DNA from: JAUIKM01 sp964445695 | GTDB lineage: Bacteria; Bacteroidota; Ignavibacteria; Kapaibacteriales; UBA7675 | Direction of reading: 5' to 3' | NCBI GenBank assembly: GCA_964445695.1 | Contig: CAYULF010000025.1 | Span: forward strand, 1-64,000 | Length of the DNA stretch: 64,000 bases | Part shown: positions 9,238 to 19,049 of the stretch, in pieces | Layout: every line of letters starts with the position of its first letter | Numbering within the stretch: position 1 is the first letter of the stretch | Made by a program: the position numbers and the translations under genes | The notes under the pieces: model-generated | Database searches by the model: none | What the model saw: only the letters and a program-made list of their open reading frames with translations | Told to the model about the DNA's origin: nothing

Positions 9238-10782
9238 TCAGTATTCGTCGTCCGGGTCTTCGTCGGAGTCGTCGCCCTCCTCGTCCCCATCGTCGCTGTA
9301 GCTGAACATGCTGCGCAGCAGATCGCTGAAACGCGAACCGCCGGCGACGCCCACCAGCTGCTTGCTGAGCACGGAAAATTCGGCCAGCCCGTGCAGCACA
9401 AACTCCATCAGGAAAAGCTGCGTCAGCTCGTCCGCATCACCGTGGAAGCGCTCCACCAGCGCCCGCAGGCCGGCGACGCTCTCGAGTCGCGCGCGGTATT
9501 CGTCCTCGGCCAGGTCCATCGGCAGCTCCAGTGCGGTATCGCCCGCAAACCAGCCGACGACGTCGGCGTAGATGTTCGAGCGCGATTTGCGCTTGTTTTT
9601 CTCCGGGTCGGGAAACAGCTCGGTAAACAAACGCCGCACGGCTTTGCCGATCAGTATGTGCGCCACCTTGGCCGCGCCCTCCTGCTCGCCTTCGTAGACC
9701 AGTTCAATTTTACCGGTGATGGAGGGAATCACGCCGATCAAATCGCTCATGCGCACCTGCGCACGCTCCAGACCTGCCCGCAGCGCGCGGCGCTCGACGG
9801 AGCTGACGAGATTTTCATAGGCGGAGATCGTCAGACGGGCGGAAACGCCGCTCTTATCGTCGACGTACTCGCTCTCGCGGGCGGCAAAGGCGATGTGTTC
9901 AATCAGGTTTTTGGCGTGGTCGTTGACGGAGACAATCGCGCCCTGCTCGGGCGTGATGTCGGCTTCCTGCACGGTAATCGCGCGCGAATCCTCAATGCTG
10001 CGCGGGTAGTGCGTCAGAATCTGACTGTCGATCCTGTCCTTGAGCGGCGTGACGATCGATCCGCGGTTGGTGTAGTCTTCCGGGTTGGCCGTGAAGACAA
10101 ACTGAATGTCGAGCGGAAAGCGCATGTTGAAACCGCGGATCTGGATGTCGCCTTCCTGCAAGATATTAAACAGCGCCACCTGGATACGCGCCTGCAGGTC
10201 GGGCAGCTCGTTGATCACAAAGATGGCGCGGTGCGAACGCGGCACCAGTCCAAAGTGAATGACGCGCTCGTCCGAGTAAGGCAGGCGAAGGTTGGCCGCC
10301 TTGATCGGGTCGACGTCGCCGATCAGGTCGGCGACGGTCACGTCCGGTGTAGCCAGTTTTTCGCTGAAGCGCATAGAGCGATGCAGCCATGCAATCGGCG
10401 TGTCGTCGCCCGCTTCCGCGATAATGTCGCGCGCCTGGCGCGAGAGCGGGTGCAGCGGGTCGTCGTTGATTTCCGAGCCCTCCACCACCGGGATGTACTC
10501 GTCCAGCAGGTTGATCATGGCGCGTGCGATGCGCGTCTTGGCCTGACCGCGCAGACCGAGCAGGATGATGTTGTGCCGCGAGAGAATCGCCCGTTCGATG
10601 TCCGGCAGCACCGAGTCGTCATAACCGACGATGCCGTGGAACACCTGCTGACCGCCGCTGAGGCGCTCGATCAGGTTGGCGCGCATTTCTTCCTTGACCG
10701 CATACGATCTGTACCCGGCTTGTTTGAGAGCGCCCAGCGTCGCGATGGAGTCACGGCGGGCGATAATCGAGTGATTTGTCAT
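9238..10782 (-). CDS. MoxR/Mg-chelatase-type AAA+ ATPase
   Basis: 514-residue AAA+ ATPase of the helix-2-insert clade (MoxR / magnesium chelatase subunit I-like, often labelled 'sigma-54 interacting' or 'magnesium chelatase'). The P-loop is GLRGQAKT near residue 75, a variant seen in this family. Walker B-like FVINELPDL is followed by LQEGDIQIRG and the sensor-1 region FVFTANPEDYTNRG. Residues from about 280 form a lid/helical domain. The end is highly acidic (DDGDEEGDDSDEDPDDEY). It lies 33 bases after the VWA gene. MoxR-VWA pairs act as chaperone or cofactor-insertion machines, so the VWA protein is the likely partner. No tetrapyrrole genes are present, so a chlorophyll role is unlikely. 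Confidence 0.88.
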   Translation of the reverse strand: MTNHSIIARRDSIATLGALKQAGYRSYAVKEEMRANLIERLSGGQQVFHGIVGYDDSVLPDIERAILSRHNIILLGLRGQAKTRIARAMINLLDEYIPVVEGSEINDDPLHPLSRQARDIIAEAGDDTPIAWLHRSMRFSEKLATPDVTVADLIGDVDPIKAANLRLPYSDERVIHFGLVPRSHRAIFVINELPDLQARIQVALFNILQEGDIQIRGFNMRFPLDIQFVFTANPEDYTNRGSIVTPLKDRIDSQILTHYPRSIEDSRAITVQEADITPEQGAIVSVNDHAKNLIEHIAFAARESEYVDDKSGVSARLTISAYENLVSSVERRALRAGLERAQVRMSDLIGVIPSITGKIELVYEGEQEGAAKVAHILIGKAVRRLFTELFPDPEKNKRKSRSNIYADVVGWFAGDTALELPMDLAEDEYRARLESVAGLRALVERFHGDADELTQLFLMEFVLHGLAEFSVLSKQLVGVAGGSRFSDLLRSMFSYSDDGDEEGDDSDEDPDDEY

Positions 10783-10815
10783 TGAGTTGCTTTATGAGGA
10801 TTGAGGGTCGCGGAC

Positions 10816-11913
10816 CTAACGCGTCCGGCGACGCCGATTGCGAACGTAGTCTTCAAAGATGTACTCGCCCAGACCTTCCAGGCTGGTATAAAAAGCGCGT
10901 CCCTGGTTGGTTTTGGTAAAGTCCCGGACGAAGGCCTGCAGATAGGGATCACGCGCCACCATAAAGGTCGTGATCGGGATCCGCAGACGTCGGCATGCAC
11001 CGGCCAGGTTGAGCGTTTTGTTGACGATCCTGCGATCGAGGCCAAAACTGTTCTGGTAGTACCTGGCGCCTTCTTTCAGGCAGGTCGGCTTGCCGTCGGT
11101 TATCATGAAAATTTGTTTGTTGGCGCTTTTGCGGCGACGCAGAATATCCATGCCCAGCTCCAGACCAGCCACCGTATTTGTGTGGTAGGGCCCGACCTGC
11201 AGGTAGGGAAGATCCTTGATTTCCACCTGCCAGGCGTCGTTGCCGAAGACGACGATGTCGAGTGTGTCCTTGGGATACTGCGTCGTTATCAACTCGGCCA
11301 GCGCCATCGCCGTTTTTTTGGCCGGCGTGATGCGGTCTTCGCCGTAGAGGATCATCGAGTGCGAGATGTCGATCATCAGCACGGTCGAGGTCAAGGACTT
11401 GTGTTCGCGTTCGTTGACTTCCAGATCGTCTTCGGTCAGGCGGAAGTTGTTGAGCCCGTGGTTGATCTGAGCGTTTCGCAGCGAGTCCGTCATATCGATC
11501 TGCTCGAGCGTGTCGCCGAATTGATAACCGCGGCGCTCGCTCGTGGGCTCGTCGCCCAGGCCCGCATAGGGCGTGTTGTGGTTGCCGAGAGCGCTCTTGC
11601 GCAGACTGTTGAAAATCTCGTCCAGCGAGCGGCGGCGCACGCCGCGTTCGGTTTTCGGCGTGATGACCATGCCGTCGCCGTCTTCAGCGCGCCGGATATA
11701 CCCCTTCTCCTCCAGGTCGCGGATAAAATCGCCCATTCCGTATTCGTCGTTCGTCAGATTGTACTCGCGGTCGACGACGTTGAGCCAATGCAGCGCCTCG
11801 CCCACGTCGCCGGAGGTGTGGACCAGCAACTGCATGAAGACGTCCAGCAGCGAGTCGAAGGAGACTTCGCTGATCGGCGGCGGAACGAACTTTGAGAAGC
11901 GATATGCGGGCAT
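10816..11913 (-). CDS. VWA-domain protein, partner of the AAA+ ATPase
   Basis: 365-residue protein without signal peptide. The C-terminal half is a von Willebrand factor A domain with MIDAS residues in DISHSM (D-x-S-x-S) and ITDGKPT. The N-terminal half is helical and carries NAQINHGLNNF and LTEDDLEVNERE segments before the VWA. The start ATG at 11913 begins MPAYRFSKF; the long 5' open extension overlaps the upstream gene and is not coding. It is 14 bases after the AsnB-like gene and 33 bases before the AAA+ gene, so an operon is likely. By analogy with MoxR-VWA and ChlI-ChlD pairs it probably presents a substrate to the ATPase; the substrate is unknown. Confidence 0.88.
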   Translation of the reverse strand: MPAYRFSKFVPPPISEVSFDSLLDVFMQLLVHTSGDVGEALHWLNVVDREYNLTNDEYGMGDFIRDLEEKGYIRRAEDGDGMVITPKTERGVRRRSLDEIFNSLRKSALGNHNTPYAGLGDEPTSERRGYQFGDTLEQIDMTDSLRNAQINHGLNNFRLTEDDLEVNEREHKSLTSTVLMIDISHSMILYGEDRITPAKKTAMALAELITTQYPKDTLDIVVFGNDAWQVEIKDLPYLQVGPYHTNTVAGLELGMDILRRRKSANKQIFMITDGKPTCLKEGARYYQNSFGLDRRIVNKTLNLAGACRRLRIPITTFMVARDPYLQAFVRDFTKTNQGRAFYTSLEGLGEYIFEDYVRNRRRRTR

Positions 11914-11927
11914 GCGGGGTTCCGGAC

Positions 11928-13241
11928 TCAGGTTTTCTGTTTTTTCTTCTTGGCCGCGGGGAACAGGATGTTGTTGAGAATCAGGCGATAACCCGGCGAA
12001 TTTTTGTGCAGCGAGAGGTCCGTGGGCGGATCGCCGACCGCGTGGCGATAATCCTCGGGATCGTGGCCCGCATACCAGGTAAAGGTGCCGCGGCCGAACT
12101 TGCCGTGGATGTACTTGACCTGGTCCGTGCCGGCGCGCTCGCCCAGAATTGTCACTGATTTTTTGATGTACTCGCGGCGGAACGCCGTCGTCTGCCCGAG
12201 GAAACCGCGCACCACGTTGACGTGGCACTGCGTCAGCATCGTCGGCACCGGATCGTACTTGGCCGAGAACTCAAACAAGGTAAAATAGTCGGTGTCCTGC
12301 GTCGCCAGCAGGTTGTTGGGATTGACGTCGATGTTCGAGTATTCGTACTGAAATGGATCCATGATCAGCTTGAAGTTTTCAAACGCGAAGGTCCGCGCAA
12401 AGTCCAGGCGTCCGTTCGCGCCCGCGTCGGCCGGGTCGCCGTCGTACATTTCAGCTGCGATGTCGACGCCCGCGGCCGACTGCGCGATGTCGTAGGTGTC
12501 CGTCGCGCTGCACATGGCAAACATAAAACCGCCGCTGCCGATGTAGGCGCGGATCTTTTCCACCACGGCTTTTTTGAGTTCGGAAACCTTGCGGAAACCC
12601 AGTTTGGCGGCCGTCGCTTCCAGCAGCGAAACCTGCTGGATGTACCAGGGTGCATTGGCGAAGGACGCGTAAAACTTGCCGTACTGACCGGTAAAGTCCT
12701 CGTGGTGCAGGTGCAGCCAGTCGTAGTGGGAAAGTGTGTCGTTGATGACTTCCTCATCCCAGATTTTGTCGTAGGGAATTTCGGCGTATTCCATCGCCAG
12801 CGTCACGGCGTCGTCCCAGGGCTGCGAGCCCGGCGGCGTGTACACGGCTATTTTGGGCTCTTTTTCGAGGCGCACGACGTCCGTGTTGCTGTCCTCGCTC
12901 TGCACGTCGGCGTAGATCTGCGCCGCGCCGGAACCGGACACCGTCTCAAAGTTGACGCCGCGCAGGCGGCACTCGCCGATGATGGCGTCGGAATTTGCCA
13001 TCAAAAAACTGCCGCCGCGGTAGTTGAGCAGCCAGTCCACGTCCAGATCCATCGTCAGCGCCTTGAAGGCGATGCCGTAGGCTTTCAGGTGGTCGCTCTG
13101 TGCGCGGTCCATCGGAATGAGAATTTTTTGCGCCGAGGCGAAAGCCGGGGCAAACAAGAGGATTGCCAGAAAGGTCAAAGCGCCAAGCGTCGTTTTCGCC
13201 GTACGAACCGTGTGTGTGCCGATTATTCTGTCCTGTTTCAC
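11928..13241 (-). CDS. Secreted conserved protein (family mislabelled asparagine synthetase B)
   Basis: 437-residue exported protein of a family common in Bacteroidota and relatives and often named 'asparagine synthetase B'. The conserved stretches are recognisable: ILIPMDRAQSDHLKAYGIA, DVDWLLNYRGGSF, YDWLHLHHEDFTGQYG and GGFMFAMCSATDT. The sequence shows no asparagine synthase ATP-pyrophosphatase motif or N-terminal Cys, so that name is not supported; a Rossmann/GATase-like fold is more plausible (inference). A signal peptide with a long n-region ends at ASAQ. GTG 13241 has GGAGA seven bases upstream and is preferred; an in-frame ATG at 13274 is the alternative. It leads the operon with VWA and AAA+ genes. 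Confidence 0.8.
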   Translation of the reverse strand: MKQDRIIGTHTVRTAKTTLGALTFLAILLFAPAFASAQKILIPMDRAQSDHLKAYGIAFKALTMDLDVDWLLNYRGGSFLMANSDAIIGECRLRGVNFETVSGSGAAQIYADVQSEDSNTDVVRLEKEPKIAVYTPPGSQPWDDAVTLAMEYAEIPYDKIWDEEVINDTLSHYDWLHLHHEDFTGQYGKFYASFANAPWYIQQVSLLEATAAKLGFRKVSELKKAVVEKIRAYIGSGGFMFAMCSATDTYDIAQSAAGVDIAAEMYDGDPADAGANGRLDFARTFAFENFKLIMDPFQYEYSNIDVNPNNLLATQDTDYFTLFEFSAKYDPVPTMLTQCHVNVVRGFLGQTTAFRREYIKKSVTILGERAGTDQVKYIHGKFGRGTFTWYAGHDPEDYRHAVGDPPTDLSLHKNSPGYRLILNNILFPAAKKKKQKT

Positions 13242-13274
13242 TGCTGAATCTCCATTGTCTCTTTCCCGCTGCAT

Positions 13275-13619
13275 ATCCGGGCGGTGCGCCGCGGCGCGTG
13301 CTTTCGTGGGGACGAAAGACCGCGGACACGCTTGTATCGATCCGGGATGAAAGAATCGTGCTGTAACTGCGACCGGCTTACGGGTGTTCGAGCGCCGTCC
13401 AAAGTGCGGCGGTCGTTCGATCCCGCGTAAATTTCGCTGAAACCAGCGGGGGCGAATGTTCGTCTGTTGCGCCGGAGCGGGCCAAAAACGGCCTCGCAGT
13501 CGTGCGTTAACGCGCGAACAAAAACAAAGTTTCCGCCGCAGGTAGCGGCAAGGGGATTTTCACCGGTCGTAAACCGGACTCCGATTCAGGCGGGTCGATT
13601 CAGTCAGGATGCAGTTTCC
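13275..13619. other. Divergent promoter region
   Basis: Non-coding stretch between the minus-strand AsnB-like/VWA/AAA+ operon and the plus-strand OmpA-family gene. It must hold promoters for both directions; I could not identify specific elements. Confidence 0.4.
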
Positions 13620-15719
13620 ATGGTGCGTTTTTTGAAGTGTTTTTTGTCGGCAGCCCGGGTCTGCCTCTTTCTGACCTTTTTGTTTGCCATCGAGACTGCG
13701 GCAGCGCAGTCCCCGGACCAGCCCCAGGGCGAACCGGAGGTACAGTGGGCGGCGCGCGTCGTGAAGGCGAGTTCGCAGTTGTACCGCCGCGGTCCGCATT
13801 CGGCCTTCCAGCTGCTGGGCAAACCGAATTCGCTGTCCTTCCTGCCGTACACGGGCATTGCCAATCCCTGCGCGTGGATGGCGGACAACCGCACGGACGG
13901 GCTGGAGCCGGACCTGGACACAAATGCGAGCGCTGTGCTGCGCGTCGGTTTTGAGCAAGCCGTCAGTGCGCGTCAGGTTTTTGTGCTGGAGAACCTCAAC
14001 CCCGGCGCGATTTCCACCGTGCGGATAATCGGCGTCAACGGCGAACAACAAACGGTCTACAGCGCCGAAGCCGGTCAGATTCCCTTTCGTTATCGCTTCC
14101 TCAACGTCTTTTTTGATCCGCCGGATTTCAAAGTCAAACAGGTCGAACTCGAGGTCAAAACCGGTAAGGTGCCGGGCTGGAACTCGATCGACGCGATTGC
14201 GCTCGGCACGACGGCGGACTCGATCAAACCTGAAATCAACCTGCCCGACGTCGCCGAATTCGGCGATGAAAAACCCGAAAACCTCGGCTCGCTGGTCAAC
14301 TCGGAATATCCCGAGCTGCTGCCGGTGATCTCGGCCGACGGCCGCACGCTCTACTTCTGCCGCCGCGGACATCCGGACAACCTGGGCGACGAAAAACGCG
14401 ACGACATCTGGCGTTCGCAGCGCAGCAGCGGTTTCTGGTCGGAAGCGGAGCGCATGGACGCGCCGCTCAACAACGACTACTCCAACTTCCTCTGCTCGAT
14501 GATGCCGGACGGCAACACGATATACGTCGGCAATGTGTACCGGCCGGACAGCGAGCCGATGCCGGGCGTATCGGTCTCCTACCGCACGGCGGACGGCTGG
14601 TCTTATCCGCAGCGACTTGAAATCGACAACTTCCACAATCGCGGTCGCAACGTCCTGTATCAGGTCGGCAACGACGGCAAAACGCTCCTGATGGCCTTGG
14701 AGCGCAATGAATCCTACGGCGGCATGGACATCTACGTCAGCCGCAAAAAAGAGGACGAGACCTGGACGGAGCCGGTCAATCTGGGCGGCACGGTCAACAC
14801 GGCGGCGGACGAAACGACGGTGTTCCTGGCGAGCGACAACAGGACGATCTATTTCTCCAGCTCGGGGCACAACGGCTACGGACTGAACGACGTGTTCATG
14901 AGCCGCCGCCTGGACGACTCCTGGACCAACTGGACGGAGCCGGTCAATTTGGGACCGAACATCAACACCGTCGGCTGGGACGGCAACTTTTCGATCCCGG
15001 CGTCGGGCCAGTACGCTTACTTTGTCTCCTCGCTGAATACCTACGGCAAGGAAGATATTTTCCGCGTCAAGCTGCCGCAGAGCATCCGGCCGCGCCCGGT
15101 GGTGCTGGTGAGCGGCACGGTGCGAGACACGCGCAACGGCCAGGCCATCAACGCGCGGATTATCTACGAAGATCTCGCAACGGGCGAGATTGTCGGCGAG
15201 GCCTACGGCGACCCATCGACGGGCGAATATCAGATCGCTCTGCCGGAAGGTGCTGTTTACGCTTTCCGCGCGCAGGCGCCCAACTACTTTGCGGTCAACC
15301 AAAATCTGGACCTGGCGGAGCTGTCCGACTACGACGAACTGACGCGCGATCTGGAGCTGACGCCGATCGAGCGCGGCCAGACGGTGCGTCTGAACAACAT
15401 TTTCTTCGACACGGGTACGGCGGCGCTGAAGACGTCATCCTTCCCCGAGCTGATGCGCGTTGTCGAGCTGCTGCAGAACAATCCCAACATGACTATTACT
15501 GTCCGCGGCCACACGGACAACGTCGGCGAATCCGGCGACAACATGGAGCTCTCGCGCTCACGCGCCGGCGCAGTTGTTGAGTATTTAGCCAGCCAGGGCA
15601 TCGCAGCGAACAGAATGAAGCAGGAAGGTTATGGCGAGGACAAACCGGTGAGCGCGAACGACACGGCGGAGGGGAGAGAGTTAAACCGGAGAGTGGAGTT
15701 TCATATAGATTCGGAGTGA
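13620..15719 (+). CDS. OmpA-family protein with PD40 propeller
   Basis: 699-residue envelope protein. A signal peptide covers about residues 1-30 (ending TAAAQ). The next 150 residues look like a discoidin/F5/8-like beta-sandwich. PD40 repeats follow (ISADGRTLYFCRRG, MPDGNTIYVGNVY, ASDNRTIYFSSSG), then a carboxypeptidase regulatory-like module near 500-590 (VSGTVRDTRNGQAINARI). An OmpA-like peptidoglycan-binding domain ends the protein (FFDTGTAAL, RGHTDNVGE, SRSRAGAVVEYL, NRRVEFHI). The architecture matches OmpA/PD40 proteins abundant in Bacteroidota, some of which (PorE-like) serve the T9SS. Role as a cell-wall anchored sensor or tether is inference. The start is the ATG at the head of the signal peptide. 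Confidence 0.9.
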   Translation: MVRFLKCFLSAARVCLFLTFLFAIETAAAQSPDQPQGEPEVQWAARVVKASSQLYRRGPHSAFQLLGKPNSLSFLPYTGIANPCAWMADNRTDGLEPDLDTNASAVLRVGFEQAVSARQVFVLENLNPGAISTVRIIGVNGEQQTVYSAEAGQIPFRYRFLNVFFDPPDFKVKQVELEVKTGKVPGWNSIDAIALGTTADSIKPEINLPDVAEFGDEKPENLGSLVNSEYPELLPVISADGRTLYFCRRGHPDNLGDEKRDDIWRSQRSSGFWSEAERMDAPLNNDYSNFLCSMMPDGNTIYVGNVYRPDSEPMPGVSVSYRTADGWSYPQRLEIDNFHNRGRNVLYQVGNDGKTLLMALERNESYGGMDIYVSRKKEDETWTEPVNLGGTVNTAADETTVFLASDNRTIYFSSSGHNGYGLNDVFMSRRLDDSWTNWTEPVNLGPNINTVGWDGNFSIPASGQYAYFVSSLNTYGKEDIFRVKLPQSIRPRPVVLVSGTVRDTRNGQAINARIIYEDLATGEIVGEAYGDPSTGEYQIALPEGAVYAFRAQAPNYFAVNQNLDLAELSDYDELTRDLELTPIERGQTVRLNNIFFDTGTAALKTSSFPELMRVVELLQNNPNMTITVRGHTDNVGESGDNMELSRSRAGAVVEYLASQGIAANRMKQEGYGEDKPVSANDTAEGRELNRRVEFHIDSE

Positions 15720-16351
15720 GAGCCTGCGGGACACATGGACGGCGCGGCGCGAATGCACAGTCTAAGGCCGCGCCGCAGTCGTTTGATGAACTGTACAGGC
15801 CGGTCCGCGGCGCAAAGCATCCGATGAGCATGTGTTCAAGTTTCTTTCAGGAGCACACTTGCGACCTGATGCGGATTCGACCAAACGGTGGTTCTGAGGC
15901 GTTGAACGGACGGTTTTGGGTGTTTAGCGGACGGGTGAAAAATTTTGGGCGCACTCCTGCGTGATCAGGACCCACCCCGGCACCACCTCCTCCAAACACG
16001 ATACCCACCAATACAGCCTCCCTTACCCGCACTCTGCGGACTCGTTCAGCATACCATTGACCAGTGACCTCCCAGACTGCGCACACGACCGGTCCGCGCG
16101 CGCAACTACAAGCATAATCAGAATGTCAATTCCCTCGTGGTCGAAAAAACCAAGCGGCCCGGTAATCGTATGTACCGCGCCAAATTCGCCCCTGAACGGA
16201 TGTGATGCGACAAAACGTCGGGTATGGCATCCGGCACAGTGCCATGGCATGCCACACCTCTCCGCCACCGAAAAAAAACGTAATTTTGCCTGCGCCCACG
16301 GAGACTCCGCGGGCGTTCGTTTGCTCACACTAAATCAAGACATTTACGGCA
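15720..16351. other. Long intergenic region before aspS
   Basis: No supported gene in 632 bases. A GC-rich inverted repeat (CGGCGCGGC at 15740-15748 and its complement at 15767-15775, 18-nt loop, short T run) may be a weak terminator. Around 16223-16256 there are overlapping palindromic stretches (ATGGCA/TGCCAT and TGGCATGCCA) that could form an RNA structure in the aspS leader, but no T-box signature is visible. Confidence 0.4.
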
Positions 16352-18151
16352 ATGGCATTTCTGAAACGAACTCATACCTGCGGCGCTCTGCGCCCGGAAA
16401 ACAGCGGCGAAGAAGTAATCCTCAATGGCTGGGTGCAGCGCAATCGCGACCTGGGCGGATTGATTTTCATCGACGTGCGAGATCGTTACGGACTGACCCA
16501 GGCCGTCGTCCTGCCCGACGCCGGTGAACAACTCGTCAACACCGCACGCGGCCTGCATGCCGAATACGTCGTGGCCCTGCGCGGCGTTGTGCGCGAGCGC
16601 GAAAACCCCAATCCCAACATCCCGACGGGCCTGATCGAAGTGCTCGTCAGCGAGCTGGAAGTGCTCAATGCGGCCGACACGCCGCCCTTTGAAATCGAAG
16701 ACCAGGTGCGCGCCGGTGAAGAACTGCGCCTGCGCTACCGCTACAACGACCTGCGGCGTCCGGCCATGCAGCGCATCTTCGACATACGCAACAAGGTCTA
16801 CCAGTCCGCGCACAAGTATTTCAACGAGCTGAATTTCCTCGAATTCGAAACGCCCGTGCTGATGAAGTCCACGCCGGAAGGCGCGCGCGACTTCCTCGTG
16901 CCCAGCCGCGTGCACCACGGCAATTTCTACGCCCTGCCGCAGTCGCCGCAGATCTACAAACAGCTGCTCATGGTCGCGGGCATGGACCGCTACATGCAGA
17001 TCGTCAAGTGTTTCCGCGACGAGGCCCTGCGCGCCGACCGCCAGCCCGAATTCACGCAGATCGACGTTGAAATGTCCTTCGTCGATCAGGACGACGTCCT
17101 TGAGATGACCGAAGGATTTATCGCACAAACCTGGCGCGAAGTGGCCGGCGTCGAACTGCCGCGCCCCTTCCCGCGCATGAGTTACGCCGACGCCATGAGC
17201 CGCTACGGCACCGACAAACCCGACACTCGCTACGGACTGGAGCTGACCACCGTCAGCGAGATCGTGGCAAGCAGCGGGTTTAAAGTCTTCAGCGGCGCGG
17301 TCGAAAGCGGCGGAATCGTCGCGCTGCTAAACGCCAAAGGCTGCGCCGCATATTCGCGCAAACAAATCGACGAGCTGACCGAACACGCCAAAAAGTACGG
17401 CGCCAAAGGCCTGGCCTGGATGAAGTTTAATTCCGACGGCGTGCAGTCGCCCATCGCCAAGTTTCTCGACGACGCCACCGTTGCGGCGCTGCGCGAAGCC
17501 GCCGGCGCCGAAGAAGGCGACCTCTTGCTCTTCGCAGCGGGACCGGATGAAACCACCTACACGGTGCTCGGCGCTCTCCGTACCGAGATTGCGCGGCAGA
17601 CGGGAGTTCTGGCCAAACTGGACGGCGTGTTTAACCCGCTGTTTGTCACGGACTGGCCGCTGCTGGAGTTCGACGAAGAATCCGGTCGTTACATCGCCAA
17701 ACACCACCCGTTTACGCAGCCGCACGAGGACGATATCGCAACGATGCTGGACAATCCGGCCGCGGCGCGCGCCGTGGCCTACGACCTGGTGATCAACGGA
17801 CATGAAGCCGCCGGCGGCAGCATCCGCATTCACCGCAAGGAAGTCCAGGACCGCATGTTCAAACTGCTCAACATCGACGAACACGAAGCGCAGGAAAAAT
17901 TCGGCTTCCTTCTCGACGCGCTGCGCTTCGGCGCGCCTCCGCACGGCGGCATCGCCTTCGGCCTGGACCGTATAGTCATGCTGCTGGCTGGAACGGACAA
18001 CATCCGCGACGTCATCGCATTCCCCAAAACAACGAGTTTCCTCTCGCTGATGGACGGCTCGCCGTCGGCGGTGTCCGAAGAGCAATTGCAGGAACTCGGA
18101 ATTCAACTGCGCGCCAAAGCCGCCAAATCGACCGAAGGCGACGCCGCTTAA
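16352..18151 (+). CDS. aspS: Aspartyl-tRNA synthetase
   Basis: Class II aminoacyl-tRNA synthetase charging tRNA-Asp, 599 residues, the usual bacterial length. An OB-fold anticodon-binding domain occupies about residues 1-110 (HTCGALRPE, GWVQRNRDLGGLIFIDVRDR). Motif 2 is FRDEALRADRQPEFTQID. The bacterial GAD insertion lies at about 290-410, and motif 3 is GGIAFGLDRIVMLLAG near 530. LPQSPQIYKQLLM is the expected aspartate-site segment. The ATG is preceded only by a weak ribosome site. The dapD gene follows 36 bases later. Confidence 0.97.
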   Translation: MAFLKRTHTCGALRPENSGEEVILNGWVQRNRDLGGLIFIDVRDRYGLTQAVVLPDAGEQLVNTARGLHAEYVVALRGVVRERENPNPNIPTGLIEVLVSELEVLNAADTPPFEIEDQVRAGEELRLRYRYNDLRRPAMQRIFDIRNKVYQSAHKYFNELNFLEFETPVLMKSTPEGARDFLVPSRVHHGNFYALPQSPQIYKQLLMVAGMDRYMQIVKCFRDEALRADRQPEFTQIDVEMSFVDQDDVLEMTEGFIAQTWREVAGVELPRPFPRMSYADAMSRYGTDKPDTRYGLELTTVSEIVASSGFKVFSGAVESGGIVALLNAKGCAAYSRKQIDELTEHAKKYGAKGLAWMKFNSDGVQSPIAKFLDDATVAALREAAGAEEGDLLLFAAGPDETTYTVLGALRTEIARQTGVLAKLDGVFNPLFVTDWPLLEFDEESGRYIAKHHPFTQPHEDDIATMLDNPAAARAVAYDLVINGHEAAGGSIRIHRKEVQDRMFKLLNIDEHEAQEKFGFLLDALRFGAPPHGGIAFGLDRIVMLLAGTDNIRDVIAFPKTTSFLSLMDGSPSAVSEEQLQELGIQLRAKAAKSTEGDAA

Positions 18152-18187
18152 ACACAATCTTTGTCAGTTATCGGGTTTGAAATACAC

Positions 18188-19021
18188 ATGACTGAACTTC
18201 GCGAACAGATGCAATCCCTGGCGGAAAACGGAGATACTTTTTCCGCCGCCCAACGGCTGGAACTGATCCACGCATTTCTCGATGCGCTCAACCGCGGTGC
18301 GGTGCGCTCCGCCGAGCCGGACGGTCAGGGCGGCTGGACCGTCAACACCTGGGTGAAACAGGGCATTCTGACCTGTTTCAAACACGGCGAACTGACGGAC
18401 ATGACGCAGGCCGGGCACCCCTTCTACGACAAAGACACACTTCCGCTGCGGCCCCTGACTTTGAACGATTCGGTGCGCCTCGTGCCGGGTGGCTCATCCA
18501 TCCGCACCGGCGCTTACGTTGCGCCGGGCGTCATCTGCATGCCGCCGATGTACATCAACATCGGCGCTTATGTGGACAGCGGCAGCATGGTCGATTCACA
18601 TGCTTTGGTGGGCACCTGCGCGCAGATCGGTAAAAACGTGCACATCAGCGCCGCGGCGCAGATCGGCGGCGTGCTCGAACCCGCCGGCGCCAGCCCTGTC
18701 ATTGTTGAGGACGAGGTGATGGTCGGCGGCAACTGCGGCGTCTACGAAGGTGTGCGCGTCGGCGCGCGCGCCGTGCTCGGCAGCGGCGTGATTCTCAATG
18801 CGTCCACGCCGCTCTTCGACAACATAAATCGCACCATCATTCGCGCGGATGAAAACGGCATCGTGCACGTTCCGCCCGGTGCGGTCGTCATTGCCGGTTC
18901 GCGGGCCATGCGCGGCGACTTTGCCGAGAAATTCGACCTGGCAATGTACACGCCGATCATCGTCAAATACCGCGATGAAAAAACGGACGCGCGCACAGCC
19001 CTGGAGCAGGTGCTGCGCTGA
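18188..19021 (+). CDS. dapD: Tetrahydrodipicolinate N-succinyltransferase
   Basis: 277-residue DapD, which transfers succinyl from succinyl-CoA to tetrahydrodipicolinate in the lysine/meso-diaminopimelate pathway. The N-terminal helical domain (to about 100) is followed by a left-handed beta-helix of hexapeptide repeats: SIRTGAYVAPGVICMPPMYINIGAY, then VDSGSMVDSHALVGTCAQIG and GGVLEPAGASPVIVED, strongly conserved in DapD. The ATG at 18188 is chosen; a TTG nine codons upstream is possible. Lies between aspS and an M16 peptidase gene with short gaps, suggesting co-transcription. Confidence 0.96.
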   Translation: MTELREQMQSLAENGDTFSAAQRLELIHAFLDALNRGAVRSAEPDGQGGWTVNTWVKQGILTCFKHGELTDMTQAGHPFYDKDTLPLRPLTLNDSVRLVPGGSSIRTGAYVAPGVICMPPMYINIGAYVDSGSMVDSHALVGTCAQIGKNVHISAAAQIGGVLEPAGASPVIVEDEVMVGGNCGVYEGVRVGARAVLGSGVILNASTPLFDNINRTIIRADENGIVHVPPGAVVIAGSRAMRGDFAEKFDLAMYTPIIVKYRDEKTDARTALEQVLR

Positions 19022-19049
19022 AGCGTCAACACGAGGAAAAGAACTGAAC

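Noticed and set aside
9238..11913. Magnesium chelatase (BchI/BchD) for chlorophyll synthesis
   Set aside because: Only the general AAA+/VWA architecture matches; no bch genes are nearby and this ATPase belongs to the broader MoxR-like group.
11928..13241. Asparagine synthetase
   Set aside because: No N-terminal nucleophile Cys, no ATP-pyrophosphatase motif, and a secretion signal; the family name is a database inheritance.
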